Source: Enterobacter sp. Ag1 (GTDB lineage: Bacteria; Pseudomonadota; Gammaproteobacteria; Enterobacterales; Enterobacteriaceae). From it: a DNA stretch of 64,000 nt. Under the pieces are notes generated by a model. It searched no databases and was not told where the DNA came from. It was given only the letters and a program-made list of their open reading frames with translations. The stretch is taken from assembly GCA_000277545.1 (NCBI GenBank), contig AKXM01000004.1:333082-397081 (forward strand), read 5' to 3'. Position 1 is the first letter of the stretch. Each line of letters begins with the position of its first letter. Position numbers and translations under genes: made by a program. Of this stretch, positions 1 through 10,300 are shown in pieces.

Positions 1-784
1 TGGCATCATGTTCGTCGAGGGCAACGACCAGATACCAATGCGTGCCGCTAATCGGCGTAGCCATCAGCTGTTTGCTTTGCCCGCTGATTATGCCGACGGC
101 GCGATGTGTATCGCCGAGTAGCTGAGGTAAATCAGCCTGTTGAACGGCATCAGAAAAGGCTTTCAGCGTCAGGGTCGGATCCTGAGCGGCAATCAATGTC
201 CCATCGCTGTTGATTAGCAGCCCGCTGCTGGCGGGCGTTGGGTGAATGCTGCGCACGTTCGCCACCACGCTGTCCATCGCCACATCCCCCGCGACGACGG
301 CTTTAAGGCTGCCATTTTGCTTAATGGGCACGGCAAAAGTCACGACCAGCTTACCGGTACCGGCATCCACGTAAGGAGCGGTGACGACGGGAGCGTCGTC
401 TTTCACCACCTGCTGATACCACGGTCGCCCGGTGGGGTCGAAGTCGGCCGGTACCCCCGTTGGATCAGAAAATTTTGCGGTTTTATTCGCATAACCGACG
501 TAGATATTGGTGAAGCCGCCGGCTTTGGCCAGTTGAGTGAAGACCGGGATGGGATCTTCGCTCAGCGCGGTGTTTTCCAGGGAGCTAACGATCGCCATTT
601 TACCGCTGACCCAGTCGCCGATAGCGACGGAATGGCTCAGGCTGGTGCTGGTTAGTGTGTCGGTGATGGCACGTTGGTTATCGCGGCTGGTGACGGCGTA
701 ATTAATGAAGGTGTTGAGACATAGAGCTGAGACCAGACAAATTGCTGTGACTAAAAGAAGACGTGTACGAAGAGATTTAACCAT
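1..784 (-). CDS. Methyl-accepting chemotaxis-type receptor, N-terminal part
   Basis: Only the first 261 codons are in the window; the gene runs off the left edge. The ATG is followed by a short basic stretch and one hydrophobic segment (about residues 7-29), then a periplasmic domain with the look of a dCache (double Cache) ligand sensor: a long N-terminal helix, and 'DPTGRPWYQQ' and 'YVDAGTGKLVVTFAVPI' motifs typical of Cache_1 (about residues 110-165). This architecture is usual for chemoreceptors that bind amino acids or similar small ligands, but sensor kinases and cyclases also use it, and the cytoplasmic half is not visible. The ligand cannot be told from sequence. Confidence 0.7.
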   Translation of the reverse strand, partial: MVKSLRTRLLLVTAICLVSALCLNTFINYAVTSRDNQRAITDTLTSTSLSHSVAIGDWVSGKMAIVSSLENTALSEDPIPVFTQLAKAGGFTNIYVGYANKTAKFSDPTGVPADFDPTGRPWYQQVVKDDAPVVTAPYVDAGTGKLVVTFAVPIKQNGSLKAVVAGDVAMDSVVANVRSIHPTPASSGLLINSDGTLIAAQDPTLTLKAFSDAVQQADLPQLLGDTHRAVGIISGQSKQLMATPISGTHWYLVVALDEHDA

Positions 785-894
785 AATTATTATCCTGCTG
801 CTGTGTTGTCCTAAGCAAAATATCGGCAACAAATGCAGGTAACTTGATGGCGCGGGAGAGGGTATAAGCAAATAATATTCCCGCGCTGAAATAA

Positions 895-1248
895 TTAGAA
901 AGTGAGGATTTTGTCCGACGCTAACGTCCATTCGGCAAGTTCAACGAGCGTGCCGATGGCAACGCCTTCAATGAGCGGCAGGCTGGTGATCCCGCGCCCG
1001 TCGGTACAGGTTTTACAGAGCTTCACCGGCACACCTTGCGCGGTGAGAATCTCGAGCATCTGCTGAATGTTGTATCCCTCGGCGGGCTTCTGACCGCGCA
1101 GGCCAGCGGTCACCGCATCGGACATCAGGAACAGTTTTACTTCTGGCTGCGGCTCCTGGTCGCGCAGGGCGATGGCCAGCCGCAAACTGTTAAAAAGCGA
1201 TTCGCTGCCGTACGCCGCCCCGTTGGCAATAATGACTATCTTCTGCAT
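895..1248 (-). CDS. ychN: DsrE/DsrF-family sulfur-relay-like protein YchN
   Basis: A 117-residue soluble protein, the same length as E. coli YchN. It begins 'MQKIVIIANGAAYGSE', the beta-strand and loop of the DsrE fold, and carries a conserved cysteine in 'KLCKTCTDGRG' (about residues 77-87) like the active cysteine of TusD/DsrE persulfide carriers. YchN forms a homohexamer in E. coli and its cellular role is not settled. An AGGAG-type ribosome site lies just ahead of the ATG. It stands alone, next to the nar region as in E. coli. Identity is secure; function is inferred from the fold. Confidence 0.9.
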   Translation of the reverse strand: MQKIVIIANGAAYGSESLFNSLRLAIALRDQEPQPEVKLFLMSDAVTAGLRGQKPAEGYNIQQMLEILTAQGVPVKLCKTCTDGRGITSLPLIEGVAIGTLVELAEWTLASDKILTF

Positions 1249-1408
1249 GAGTTTCTCCTTGATGATAACGTTGAGAGTGAGAAGCAGTGTATCGCCCTGA
1301 GTTATCGCCGGGTATGATTTGTGCCCGAAAAGCAGGATTAATCCTGGAGTCGTACATGCATGTCTCCCCGGTGGGTTAAGAGCAAAACCAGTGTGTTATC
1401 ATTAATCA

Positions 1409-2809
1409 ATGCGTAGATTTGCCGTTCCGCTTTTAACCTTGTGTTGTTTGCTCCCTCGTCCGGGAGGGGCAATGAGTACCTCAAACAACGTTGTTCCCGC
1501 GGCCCAAAACCCTTTCTCTTCTCCCGCTGATGACCTGCCGAACATGGGCCTCGCGCCTGAAACCGATGCTGCCGCGCGCAGGATTGCCGCAATGGCGAAG
1601 AAGTTTGGCGAAGACAGCATGGTGGACAACGGGCTGGATACCGGCGAGCAGGCGCGACTGTTCGCTTTTACCAGCCTGAGAGATTTACTGGCCGACAAAG
1701 TGACCGATGAAACCCAGGCTTTGCTTTCGCCCTGGGGCAAGGCCAGCGTCAATTTGCTGGTGGATGAACACGGGAGCTGGAAGGGCAGCAATGGTTCGCT
1801 TTTCACGCCCTGGCAGGACAACAGCCGCTATCTGACCTGGAGCCAGCTCGGCTTTAGTCAGCAAAAATACGGCACCACCGGTAACCTCGGGCTGGGGCAG
1901 CGCTGGGTCGCCGGAAGCTGGCTACTGGGCTACAACTCGTTCTACGATAATCAGCTGACTACGCAGCTACAGCGGGCGGGATTTGGCGCCGAAGCCTGGG
2001 GCGAATACCTGCGGCTTTCGGCCAATTATTACCAGCCGCTGAACGGCTGGCGCGGGCAAACCGACACGCTTGAGCAGCGCCTGGCCCGGGGCTATGACGT
2101 CACGGCACAGGCCTGGCTGCCGTTTTATCGGCATATTGCGACCAGCCTTAGCTTCGAACAATACTTTGGTGACAACGTCACGCTCTTCGACAGCGATAGC
2201 GGATACCGAAACCCAGTCGCGGTGACGATGGGCATTAACTATACGCCCGTGCCGCTGATCACGCTCACGGCCCAGCACAAACAGGGTGAAAGCGGCGTCG
2301 CGCAGGAAAATCTGGGGCTCAAGCTGAATTATCGTTTCGGGGTGCCGCTGCAGAAGCAGCTCTCGGCGGACGAAGTGGCCGCGACCAGCTCCCTGCGCGG
2401 CAGCCGCTACGATAGCGTTGAGTGCGAGTCCGCCCCGGTGATGCAGTTCCGTCAGCGTAAAACGTTGTCAGTTTTCCTGGCCACGCCGCCGTGGCAGCTG
2501 CAGCCGGGAGAAACGGTTTTGCTTAAGCTGCAGGTGAAAGCGACGCATGGCATCCGGCGGCTGGTATGGCAGGGAGATACCCAGGTGCTCAGCCTGACGC
2601 CGCCGGCACGGCCGCTCAGCACCGACGGCTGGAGCATTATTTTGCCTGCGTGGCAGGCAGGTGCGGCAAATGAATATCACCTGTCGGTCACCGTGGAAGA
2701 CGAAAAGGGGCAGCGCGTCTCATCGAATGAGATTGTGCTCCAGCCTGCCGCACCGCTGCTGATTGCCCCCGAAAGTGACCCGCGTTACTCCTTGCTGCCG
2801 GAGGAGTAA
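1409..2809 (+). CDS. ychO: Inverse autotransporter / invasin-like outer membrane protein YchO
   Basis: A 466-residue protein close in length to E. coli YchO. It has a signal peptide (about residues 1-21), then an intimin/invasin-type beta-barrel domain: 'ANPF'-like leader, 'NGLDTGEQ', 'RYLTWSQLG', 'GQRW..GSWLLGYNSFYD' and 'RAGFGAEAW' are hallmark stretches of the inverse-autotransporter barrel (about residues 65-330). The barrel is followed by a short tail with one Ig-like segment rather than the long passenger of true invasins. Expected location is the outer membrane; a part in adhesion or envelope integrity is inferred. It converges on narL with only 6 bases between stop codons. Confidence 0.88.
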   Translation: MRRFAVPLLTLCCLLPRPGGAMSTSNNVVPAAQNPFSSPADDLPNMGLAPETDAAARRIAAMAKKFGEDSMVDNGLDTGEQARLFAFTSLRDLLADKVTDETQALLSPWGKASVNLLVDEHGSWKGSNGSLFTPWQDNSRYLTWSQLGFSQQKYGTTGNLGLGQRWVAGSWLLGYNSFYDNQLTTQLQRAGFGAEAWGEYLRLSANYYQPLNGWRGQTDTLEQRLARGYDVTAQAWLPFYRHIATSLSFEQYFGDNVTLFDSDSGYRNPVAVTMGINYTPVPLITLTAQHKQGESGVAQENLGLKLNYRFGVPLQKQLSADEVAATSSLRGSRYDSVECESAPVMQFRQRKTLSVFLATPPWQLQPGETVLLKLQVKATHGIRRLVWQGDTQVLSLTPPARPLSTDGWSIILPAWQAGAANEYHLSVTVEDEKGQRVSSNEIVLQPAAPLLIAPESDPRYSLLPEE

Positions 2810-2815
2810 CCGGCG

Positions 2816-3466
2816 CTAAAAAATACGATCCTGGTGAACCCAAACGGCCGCTTCCACTCGGGACTTGAGCTTCATTTTCTTCAGCAGATGTTTGACGTGC
2901 ACTTTCACCGTACTTTCGGTGATGTCCAGGCGACGGGCGATCATCTTGTTCGGCAGCCCCTGGGCTATCAGCTTCAGGATATCGCGTTCCCGCGGAGTAA
3001 GCTGATTGACGTCACGGTCTGAGGTTGCACGGTTGGCCCGCAGACTGGCCGCCAGCACCGGGGTCAGCGCTTCGCTGAGTACCATTTCCCCCGCTGCGGC
3101 CTGCTGCAGGGCTTTGAGCAAATCTTCCGGCTCCATGTCTTTCAGCAAATAGCCATCCGCACCGCGCTTAAGGGCGGTGACCACATCTTCTTCATGGTTC
3201 GAAACGGTAAACACCACAATGCGTCCTGACAGCGCTTTTTCGCGCAGGCAGTCGAGCGTTTCCAGCCCGTTCATGCCCGGCATGTTCAGGTCGAGCAGGA
3301 TCAGGTCTGGATCGAGCGCTTCGGCAAGCTGCACGCCCTGTTCGCCGCTGCCGGCCTCTCCGACGACGGCCAGCTCTGGCGCCATGCTGATCAGCTGCTT
3401 AACGCCGGTACGCATCATGGGATGATCGTCTATCAGCAAAATGGTTGCTGCTTCCTGATGACTCAT
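2816..3466 (-). CDS. narL: Nitrate/nitrite response regulator NarL
   Basis: A 216-residue two-component regulator. The receiver domain (1-125) shows the acidic pair in '[11 protein letters not shown]', the phosphorylated Asp in '[13 protein letters not shown]' (about residue 59) and the conserved Lys in '[10 protein letters not shown]'. A LuxR/FixJ-type helix-turn-helix follows (about 150-212, '[25 protein letters not shown]'-type core). It is phosphorylated by NarX and binds TACYYMT heptamers to switch on nitrate respiration genes such as narK and narG, both of which lie in this window with such heptamers upstream. Its start overlaps the narX stop by four bases, so the two are translationally coupled. 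Confidence 0.97.
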   Translation of the reverse strand: MSHQEAATILLIDDHPMMRTGVKQLISMAPELAVVGEAGSGEQGVQLAEALDPDLILLDLNMPGMNGLETLDCLREKALSGRIVVFTVSNHEEDVVTALKRGADGYLLKDMEPEDLLKALQQAAAGEMVLSEALTPVLAASLRANRATSDRDVNQLTPRERDILKLIAQGLPNKMIARRLDITESTVKVHVKHLLKKMKLKSRVEAAVWVHQDRIF

Positions 3467-5256
3467 TCTTCGCTCCTTATTACGGAAGAAAGCGGTGCTT
3501 CGGGGATAAAATTGACGACCACTTCGGTGCCGCCGCAGGGACGGGGGCGAACCTGGCAGTCACCCTGCAAGGTTTGAGCGCGGTCGCGCATGATAATAAG
3601 GCCGTAATGGTTGCTGCGCTCGCCGCTGCCGGAAATACCGCGCCCGTTGTCCCACACCGCAAGGCGTACCTGATTTCCGTGGCGGGTAACGCTGATACCG
3701 CAGGCACTGGCTTCCGCGTGTTTCAGGCTGTTGTTCAGCGCTTCACGCGCAATCTGCACCAAATGAATGGCCTGATGAGAAGGCACTAAGCGCGGCGGGA
3801 GCTGGTAGTCCAGCACCACCGGGAAGCCAAGTTTGTCGCTGAACTCCTGGCAACTGGCCTCAAGCGCCGGGCGCAAACCAGGCTCGGTGAGCTTAAGGCG
3901 GAAGGTGGTCAGCAATTCTCTCAGCTGCCGCCAGGAGGTGTTCAGCTCGCCGCGTATTTGCTCCAGCAGCGTCCGACTCTCCTCCGGCAGCGTTTTGCCC
4001 TGCATTTGCAGGCAGCTGACCTGCATCTTCATACAGGAAAGTGACTGGGCGATGGAGTCATGCAATTCCCTGGCAATGGCAGATCGCTCCTCCATCACCA
4101 CTAACTGCTGCTGGTGTTCATACTGACGCTCCATGGCGAGCGTGGCGGTGAGCTGCTCCATTAGCGTGGCAATAAGCTGCAGCTGGTCTTCGGTCAGCGT
4201 TTTGCCCAACGGAAGCTGGGCCAGCACCAGACCGTAATGAAGATGGTTATCGGTGAGGCGCCATTTCAGCGTGGTGGTGTCCTGCGGCAGCGCTGCCCCG
4301 GCATCCGGGCACAGCTGGCAGCCCCGGGCATCGCAGTGCGCGTCCGGCTGGAACGTGTATTCCTGATAATTCTCTTCATCTTCGTACTCGTACACCCGGA
4401 GCACAATGCCCAGCAGCGGGGTTAAAACCTGGAGTTCGCTCAGTACAGGGGAAATACGCTGGCACAGCGGAGCCTGCGCGTGCAGGCGGCGGTTAGCCTC
4501 GTAGAGGAAGGTGAGCATCTGGTTTTTTTGCTCAAGCCCGGCGGTTTTCTCCCGGACCCGCCGCTCGAGCACGGCGTAGCTTTGCGCCAGCTCGCTGGAC
4601 ATGCTGTTAAGCGCGCTCCCAAGCGTGGCCATTTCGTCGCGGCCGCGAAAATTCACCCGTTGGGTGAAGTCTCGCTGACCAATGGCGGTGGCCATCGCCA
4701 GTAGCTGACGCCACGGGCGGAGTAATCTTTTGCGTAACCAAATCAGGGTAAAGACGATCAACAGCCCGAGTAACACCGCCATACCCTGCTGCAGCAAAAT
4801 CACGTGATGCAGACGCATCTCGGTGGTGCGGTCGAAGGAGCTGACCAGTTCATCAATGCTGGCGACAAAATGGGCGACGGCGGGTTTTACCTGCTGCGGC
4901 GTTTGGGCGGCAATCAGCGCGGGTTCAAGCGTGCTGCGCCAGTAATCTTGTAGCTGTTGAAGCCTGGCCTGCTGCCCGTCGCGCTCGGCGGCAAGGCCGA
5001 GATCGTCGCTCCATGTGGTTTGCTCCATTTCTCGCAGCAGCATCTTGTCCTGCTCCGTCAGCGGAATGGCTGCCAGCAGGCGGTAGCTCTGCATGCGCAT
5101 GGAGCCCGTTTTGTTGATCGCGTGGGCATTGCCCGAAATCCCCTGGGCCAGCCAGCCGGCCATCGCCATTCCCACCACGCTTAACATCGCCAGCAGCATG
5201 ACAACCAGCGCGAGCTGATTGACCAGCGAAAGGGGAGAAAACAGGCGTTTTAGCAT
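3463..5256 (-). CDS. narX: Nitrate/nitrite sensor histidine kinase NarX
   Basis: The start at 5256 ([10 protein letters not shown]) is chosen over an upstream ATG because it has an AGGAG site and gives 597 residues, the length of the family. Order of parts: membrane segment (about 14-36), periplasmic nitrate-sensing four-helix bundle with the P-box '[14 protein letters not shown]', second membrane segment (about 150-172), HAMP, a Cys-rich central region ('[12 protein letters not shown]'), then a HisKA_3 dimerisation domain with the phospho-His in '[13 protein letters not shown]' and an HATPase ('[10 protein letters not shown]', 'DNGRGI'). It reads periplasmic nitrate/nitrite and phosphorylates NarL. 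It is transcribed divergently from narK. Confidence 0.97.
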   Translation of the reverse strand: MLKRLFSPLSLVNQLALVVMLLAMLSVVGMAMAGWLAQGISGNAHAINKTGSMRMQSYRLLAAIPLTEQDKMLLREMEQTTWSDDLGLAAERDGQQARLQQLQDYWRSTLEPALIAAQTPQQVKPAVAHFVASIDELVSSFDRTTEMRLHHVILLQQGMAVLLGLLIVFTLIWLRKRLLRPWRQLLAMATAIGQRDFTQRVNFRGRDEMATLGSALNSMSSELAQSYAVLERRVREKTAGLEQKNQMLTFLYEANRRLHAQAPLCQRISPVLSELQVLTPLLGIVLRVYEYEDEENYQEYTFQPDAHCDARGCQLCPDAGAALPQDTTTLKWRLTDNHLHYGLVLAQLPLGKTLTEDQLQLIATLMEQLTATLAMERQYEHQQQLVVMEERSAIARELHDSIAQSLSCMKMQVSCLQMQGKTLPEESRTLLEQIRGELNTSWRQLRELLTTFRLKLTEPGLRPALEASCQEFSDKLGFPVVLDYQLPPRLVPSHQAIHLVQIAREALNNSLKHAEASACGISVTRHGNQVRLAVWDNGRGISGSGERSNHYGLIIMRDRAQTLQGDCQVRPRPCGGTEVVVNFIPEAPLSSVIRSEE

Positions 5257-5321
5257 TGGCAAACGGGCTCCTGAGTGGGAAAGGTGACGAGTGGCGCTAT
5301 TTTCAGTCAACAGCTGGAGTA

Positions 5322-5348
5322 TACCCATACCTCCAAAGGATTACCCAC
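5322..5348 (+). promoter_or_regulatory. NarL heptamer cluster upstream of narK
   Basis: Three close matches to the NarL/NarP heptamer TACYYMT lie here: TACCCAT at 5322-5328, TACCTCC at 5328-5334 and TACCCAC at 5342-5348. They sit in the 307-base narX-narK divergent region, about 150 bases upstream of the FNR box. E. coli narK is likewise activated by upstream NarL sites together with FNR. Functional assignment is by analogy. Confidence 0.65.
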
Positions 5349-5490
5349 AAATTGCCAGAGGTGGCAGGGCAATGGGAGCGGTCAGCAGCAAGTCCCGCAG
5401 GGGTGTGATAAATCACGTTATTTTTTTGCCAGAAGATTACTCACAAAGAATGAGGGGGCTTTTTTGCCCGCCGGAGAGATAGATTATCCC

Positions 5491-5504
5491 TTGATTTACA
5501 TCAA
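5491..5504 (+). promoter_or_regulatory. FNR box of the narK promoter
   Basis: A perfect TTGAT-N4-ATCAA palindrome (TTGATTTACATCAA), centred 67 bases before the narK start codon. This is the canonical class II position for anaerobic FNR activation of narK. Confidence 0.88.
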
Positions 5505-5563
5505 CTAATCTCGACACAGGAACCCTAAGGTTGCGGCATTTACTCACACGAAATGAGGTGTTT

Positions 5564-6955
5564 ATGTCACAGTCTCCCGTTCCCGAGAAGCCGTCGGGCG
5601 CACTGATTACCGACTGGCGGCCGGAAGATCCGCAGTTCTGGCAGCAACAAGGTCATCGGATCGCCAGCCGCAACCTGTGGATTTCCGTCCCAAGCCTGCT
5701 GCTGGCCTTCTGCGTCTGGATGCTGTTCAGCGCGGTGGCGGTGAATTTGAATAAGGTCGGCTTTACCTTCACCACCGATCAGCTGTTTATGCTCACGGCG
5801 TTACCTTCCGTTTCCGGCGCGCTGCTGCGCGTCCCGTATTCGTTCATGGTGCCGGTCTTTGGCGGCCGCCGCTGGACGGCGTTCAGCACGGGGATCTTGA
5901 TTATTCCATGCGTCTGGCTGGGCTTTGCCGTGCAGGATACCAGCACCTCGTTTAATACCTTCATCTGTATCTCTCTGCTGTGCGGCTTTGCCGGGGCGAA
6001 CTTTGCCTCCAGCATGGCAAACATCAGCTTCTTCTTCCCGAAGGCAAAGCAGGGCGGTGCGCTGGGGATTAACGGCGGGCTGGGGAATATGGGTGTGAGC
6101 GTGATGCAGCTGGTGGCCCCGCTGGCTATCTCCCTGTCGATGTTTGCCATTTTTGGCGGCAAAGGCGTGGCACAGGGCGACGGCACGATGCTGTTCCTGG
6201 AAAATGCCGCGTGGATCTGGGTGCCGTTTCTGGCGGTATTCACCTTAGCGGCCTGGTTCGGAATGAACGATCTCTCGGCGTCGAAAGCCTCCCTGCGTGA
6301 GCAGCTGCCGGTGCTTAAGCGCGGCCATCTCTGGATTCTGGGGCTGCTCTACCTGGCGACATTTGGCTCGTTCATCGGCTTTTCTGCCGGGTTTGCGATG
6401 CTGTCTAAAACCCAGTTCCCGGACGTCAACATTCTGCATTTTGCCTTCTTTGGCCCGCTGTTTGGCGCCCTGGCACGTTCTGCAGGTGGGGCGATTTCCG
6501 ACCGCTGGGGCGGCACCCGAGTTTCGCTGTATAACTTCATGCTGATGGCCATTTTCAGCGCGCTGCTGTTCACCACGCTGCCAACGAACGGACAGGGCGG
6601 GAACTTCATCGCCTTCTTTGGGGTGTTCCTGATGCTGTTCCTGACGGCGGGGCTGGGCAGTGGCTCGACCTTCCAGATGATTTCCGTGATTTTCCGTAAG
6701 CTGACAATGGACAGAGTAAAAGCCGCCGGTGGCAGCGATGAAGTCGCCCTGCGCGAGGCCGCCACGGATACCGCCGCAGCGCTGGGCTTTATTTCGGCCA
6801 TTGGCGCCATCGGGGGGTTCTTTATCCCTAAAGCCTTCGGCACTTCCCTGGCGTTGACCGGCTCGCCTGCCGGGGCGATGAAGCTGTTCCTCGTCTTTTA
6901 CATTGTGTGTGTGGTTATTACCTGGGCCGTTTATGGCCGGAAATCCTCTCGCTAA
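5564..6955 (+). CDS. narK: Nitrate/nitrite antiporter NarK
   Basis: A 463-residue major facilitator superfamily protein with about 12 membrane segments, the same length as E. coli NarK. It carries the two nitrate-porter signature stretches rich in small residues: 'GFAGANFASSMANISFFFP' in the N-half and 'GLGSGSTFQMISVIFR' in the C-half. The conserved substrate Arg residues are in 'RVPYS' (about 90) and 'GARSA/ARSAGGAISDRWGG' (about 305). The start at 5564 has a GAGGTG site; an upstream in-frame codon at 5531 lacks one. It moves nitrate into and nitrite out of the cell to feed the reductase encoded next door. Confidence 0.96.
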   Translation: MSQSPVPEKPSGALITDWRPEDPQFWQQQGHRIASRNLWISVPSLLLAFCVWMLFSAVAVNLNKVGFTFTTDQLFMLTALPSVSGALLRVPYSFMVPVFGGRRWTAFSTGILIIPCVWLGFAVQDTSTSFNTFICISLLCGFAGANFASSMANISFFFPKAKQGGALGINGGLGNMGVSVMQLVAPLAISLSMFAIFGGKGVAQGDGTMLFLENAAWIWVPFLAVFTLAAWFGMNDLSASKASLREQLPVLKRGHLWILGLLYLATFGSFIGFSAGFAMLSKTQFPDVNILHFAFFGPLFGALARSAGGAISDRWGGTRVSLYNFMLMAIFSALLFTTLPTNGQGGNFIAFFGVFLMLFLTAGLGSGSTFQMISVIFRKLTMDRVKAAGGSDEVALREAATDTAAALGFISAIGAIGGFFIPKAFGTSLALTGSPAGAMKLFLVFYIVCVVITWAVYGRKSSR

Positions 6956-6982
6956 TGCATTGACCTTTTTGGTTATCCCTTT

Positions 6983-7008
6983 GCGCGGCTTCGTCCGCGC
7001 TTTTTTTT
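6983..7008 (+). terminator. Rho-independent terminator after narK
   Basis: A GC-rich stem GCGCGG/CCGCGC with a short CTTCGT loop followed by eight T residues, 27 bases past the narK stop. It separates narK from narGHJI. Confidence 0.85.
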
Positions 7009-7044
7009 GCCCATTACGTTTTCAGCGCTGGTTAATTCGCCGCC

Positions 7045-7082
7045 TACCCCTTAATACCCAAACCCGGCTTGTCGCTACCCCT
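7045..7082 (+). promoter_or_regulatory. NarL heptamers, far-upstream element of narG
   Basis: TACCCCT occurs at 7045-7051 and again at 7076-7082, with TACCCAA at 7055-7061 between them. All fit or nearly fit the TACYYMT NarL motif and lie 120-160 bases before the FNR box. E. coli narG has NarL sites near -200 brought to the promoter by IHF bending; the AT-rich stretch at 7092-7135 is where an IHF site would be expected, though I do not claim a specific match. Confidence 0.7.
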
Positions 7083-7195
7083 TCCCCGATAGGTTTTGAT
7101 TTTTTTGTATTTATATTCAGTTAGTTAGTAATTTTTAAGACCTTACACTTTGGTGGTAGTGGCCGCCGGGTGCCCAAAAACCACACCAGAAGCAG

Positions 7196-7209
7196 TTGAT
7201 CGTTATCAA
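7196..7209 (+). promoter_or_regulatory. FNR box of the narGHJI promoter
   Basis: A perfect FNR palindrome, TTGATCGTTATCAA, 94 bases before the narG start. Placing its centre at -41.5 predicts transcription starting near 7244. It explains anaerobic induction of the reductase operon. Confidence 0.9.
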
Positions 7210-7302
7210 AAATCCCCAGCTTTCGAGGCGTTACCGTCTCGGGCATCAAGCAATGTCGATTTCACCAGAAGAGCCACCAGGCTCCACATCAGGAGTATCC
7301 CG

Positions 7303-10300
7303 ATGAGCAAGTTCCTCGACCGGTTTCGTTATTTCAGGCAGAAGGGAGAAACCTTCGCCAATGGACACGGCCAGCTACTCGATACCAATCGCGACTGGGA
7401 AGAAGGGTATCGCCAGCGCTGGCAGCATGACAAAGTGGTGCGCTCCACGCACGGCGTGAACTGTACCGGCTCCTGCAGCTGGAAGATTTATGTCAAAAGC
7501 GGCCTGGTGACCTGGGAAACCCAGCAAACGGACTACCCGCGTACCCGTCCGGATATGCCAAACCACGAACCTCGCGGCTGCCCGCGCGGGGCAAGCTACT
7601 CATGGTATCTCTACAGCGCCAACCGTCTGAAGTACCCGCAGATGCGTAAACGTCTGATCAAGCTGTGGCGCGAAGCGAAAACGCAGCATAACGATCCGGT
7701 TGAAGCATGGGCATCGATCATTAACGATCCCGACAAAGCCAAAAGTTACAAACAGGCGCGTGGCCGCGGGGGATTTGTTCGTTCGACCTGGGAAGAGGTT
7801 AACGAGCTGATCGCGGCGGCGAACGTCTATACCGCAAAAACCTACGGCCCGGACCGCATCACCGGCTTCTCGCCGATCCCGGCCATGTCGATGGTTTCTT
7901 ACGCCGCAGGCACCCGCTATCTGTCGCTTATCGGCGGCACCTGCATGAGCTTCTACGACTGGTACTGCGACCTGCCGCCAGCGTCTCCGCAAACCTGGGG
8001 CGAGCAGACTGACGTACCGGAGTCCGCGGACTGGTACAACGCCGGTTACATCATCGCCTGGGGCTCTAACGTCCCGCAGACGCGTACTCCGGACGCCCAC
8101 TTCTTCACCGAAGTCCGCTACAAAGGCACCAAAACGGTTGCCGTCACGCCGGACTATGCGGAAATCTCCAAGCTGTGCGACCAGTGGCTGGCGCCGAAGC
8201 AGGGGACGGATGCCGCGATGGCGATGGCAATGGGCCACGTTATGCTGCGGGAATTCCATCTCGACAAACCAAGCCAGTACTTCACCGACTACGTTCGTCG
8301 CTACACCGATATGCCGATGCTAGTGACGCTGGAAGCCCGTGACGGCTTCTATGCCCCGGCGAATTTGCTGCGTGCGGCAGACCTGGTCGACAGTCTCGGC
8401 CAGGAAAATAATCCGCAGTGGAAAACCGTGGCGCTGGCTGATCAGTCCGGCGAGCTGGTTGCACCTAACGGATCCATTGGCTTCCGCTGGGGTGAAAAAG
8501 GCAAGTGGAACCTCGAGCAGCGTAACGGCAGCACCGGGGAAGAAACCGCGCTGCGCCTGAGCCTGCTGGGCAGCCACGATGAAGTTGCCGAGGTGGGGTT
8601 CCCGTACTTTGGCGGTGAGAGCACCGAGCATTTCGACAACGTCAAACTGAAAGACGTACTGCTGCATAAGCTGCCGGTTAAACGCCTGCAGCTGGCGGAC
8701 GGCTCAAGCGTGCTGGTGGCAACGGTCTACGATCTCACCCTGGCTAACTACGGCCTGGATCGCGGCCTGAACGATGATAACTGCGCCAGCAGCTACGATG
8801 AAATGAAGGCTTATACACCAGCCTGGGCCGAGCAGATCACCGGTGTGCCTCGCCAGGATATCGTGCGCATTGCCCGTGAGTTCGCGGATAACGCGGACAA
8901 AACCCACGGCCGCTCGATGATTATCGTTGGCGCAGGCGTGAACCACTGGTTCCATATGGATATGGCCTACCGTGGGCTTATCAATATGCTGATCTTCTGC
9001 GGCAGCATCGGGCAGAGCGGCGGCGGCTGGGGCCACTACGTCGGTCAGGAAAAACTGCGTCCGCAGACCGGCTGGATGCCGCTGGCGTTTGCCCTCGACT
9101 GGCAGCGCCCGCCGCGCCACATGAACAGCACCTCCTACTTCTATAACCACTCCAGCCAGTGGCGCTATGAGACGGTGACGGCGGATGAGTTCCTGTCGCC
9201 GCTGGCGGATAAGTCCCGCTACACCGGCCACCTGATCGACTTCAACGTGCGCGCCGAACGCATGGGCTGGCTGCCGTCTGCACCGCAGCTTGGCACTAAC
9301 CCGCTGCGCATTGCTGACCGGGCGAAAGAGGCCGGAATGTCTCCGGTGGATTACACCGTTGAACAACTTAAATCCGGCGGCATCCGCTTTGCGGCGGAGC
9401 AGCCGGACTCCGGCTATAACCACCCGCGCAACATGTTTATCTGGCGTTCGAACCTGCTGGGCTCTTCCGGGAAGGGGCATGAATTTATGCTCAAATACCT
9501 GCTGGGCACCGAGCACGGCATTCAGGGGAAAGATCTCGGCCAGGAAGGCGGGCTGATGCCGGAGGAGGTGGAATGGGTCGATAACGGCCTGGACGGCAAG
9601 CTGGATCTGGTGGTCACCCTGGACTTCCGCCTGTCTAGCACCTGCCTGTATTCCGACATTGTGCTGCCGACCGCCACCTGGTATGAGAAAGAAGATCTGA
9701 ACACTTCGGATATGCATCCGTTTATTCACCCGTTCTCCGCCGCCGTGGATCCTTGCTGGGAATCGAAAAGCGACTGGGAAATCTACAAAAGCATCGCGAA
9801 GAAGTTCTCCGAAGTTTGCGTTGGCCACCTCGGTAAAGAGACCGATGTTGTGACGCTGCCGATTCAGCACGACTCGGCCGCCGAACTGGCTCAGCCGTAT
9901 GGCGTGATGGACTGGAAGAAAGGCGAATGTGACCTGATCCCAGGCAAAACCGCGCCGCACATTATTGCCGTTGAGCGCGACTATCCGGCGACGTACGAAC
10001 GCTTTACCTCCGTCGGACCGCTGTTGGAGAAAATGGGCAACGGCGGGAAAGGCATTAGCTGGAATACCGAAAAAGAAGTCGAGTTCCTGCGCAAGCTCAA
10101 CTACGTGAAGACCGACGGCCCGGCGAAAGGTCAGCCTATGATCAACACGGCCATTGATGCCGCCGAGGTTGTGCTCAGCCTGGCGCCGGAAACCAACGGC
10201 CAGGTGGCGGTGAAAGCCTGGGCCGCGCTCGGTGAATTTACCGGTCGCGATCACACGCACCTCGCATTGCCGAAAGAAGAAGAGAAGATTCGCTTCCGCG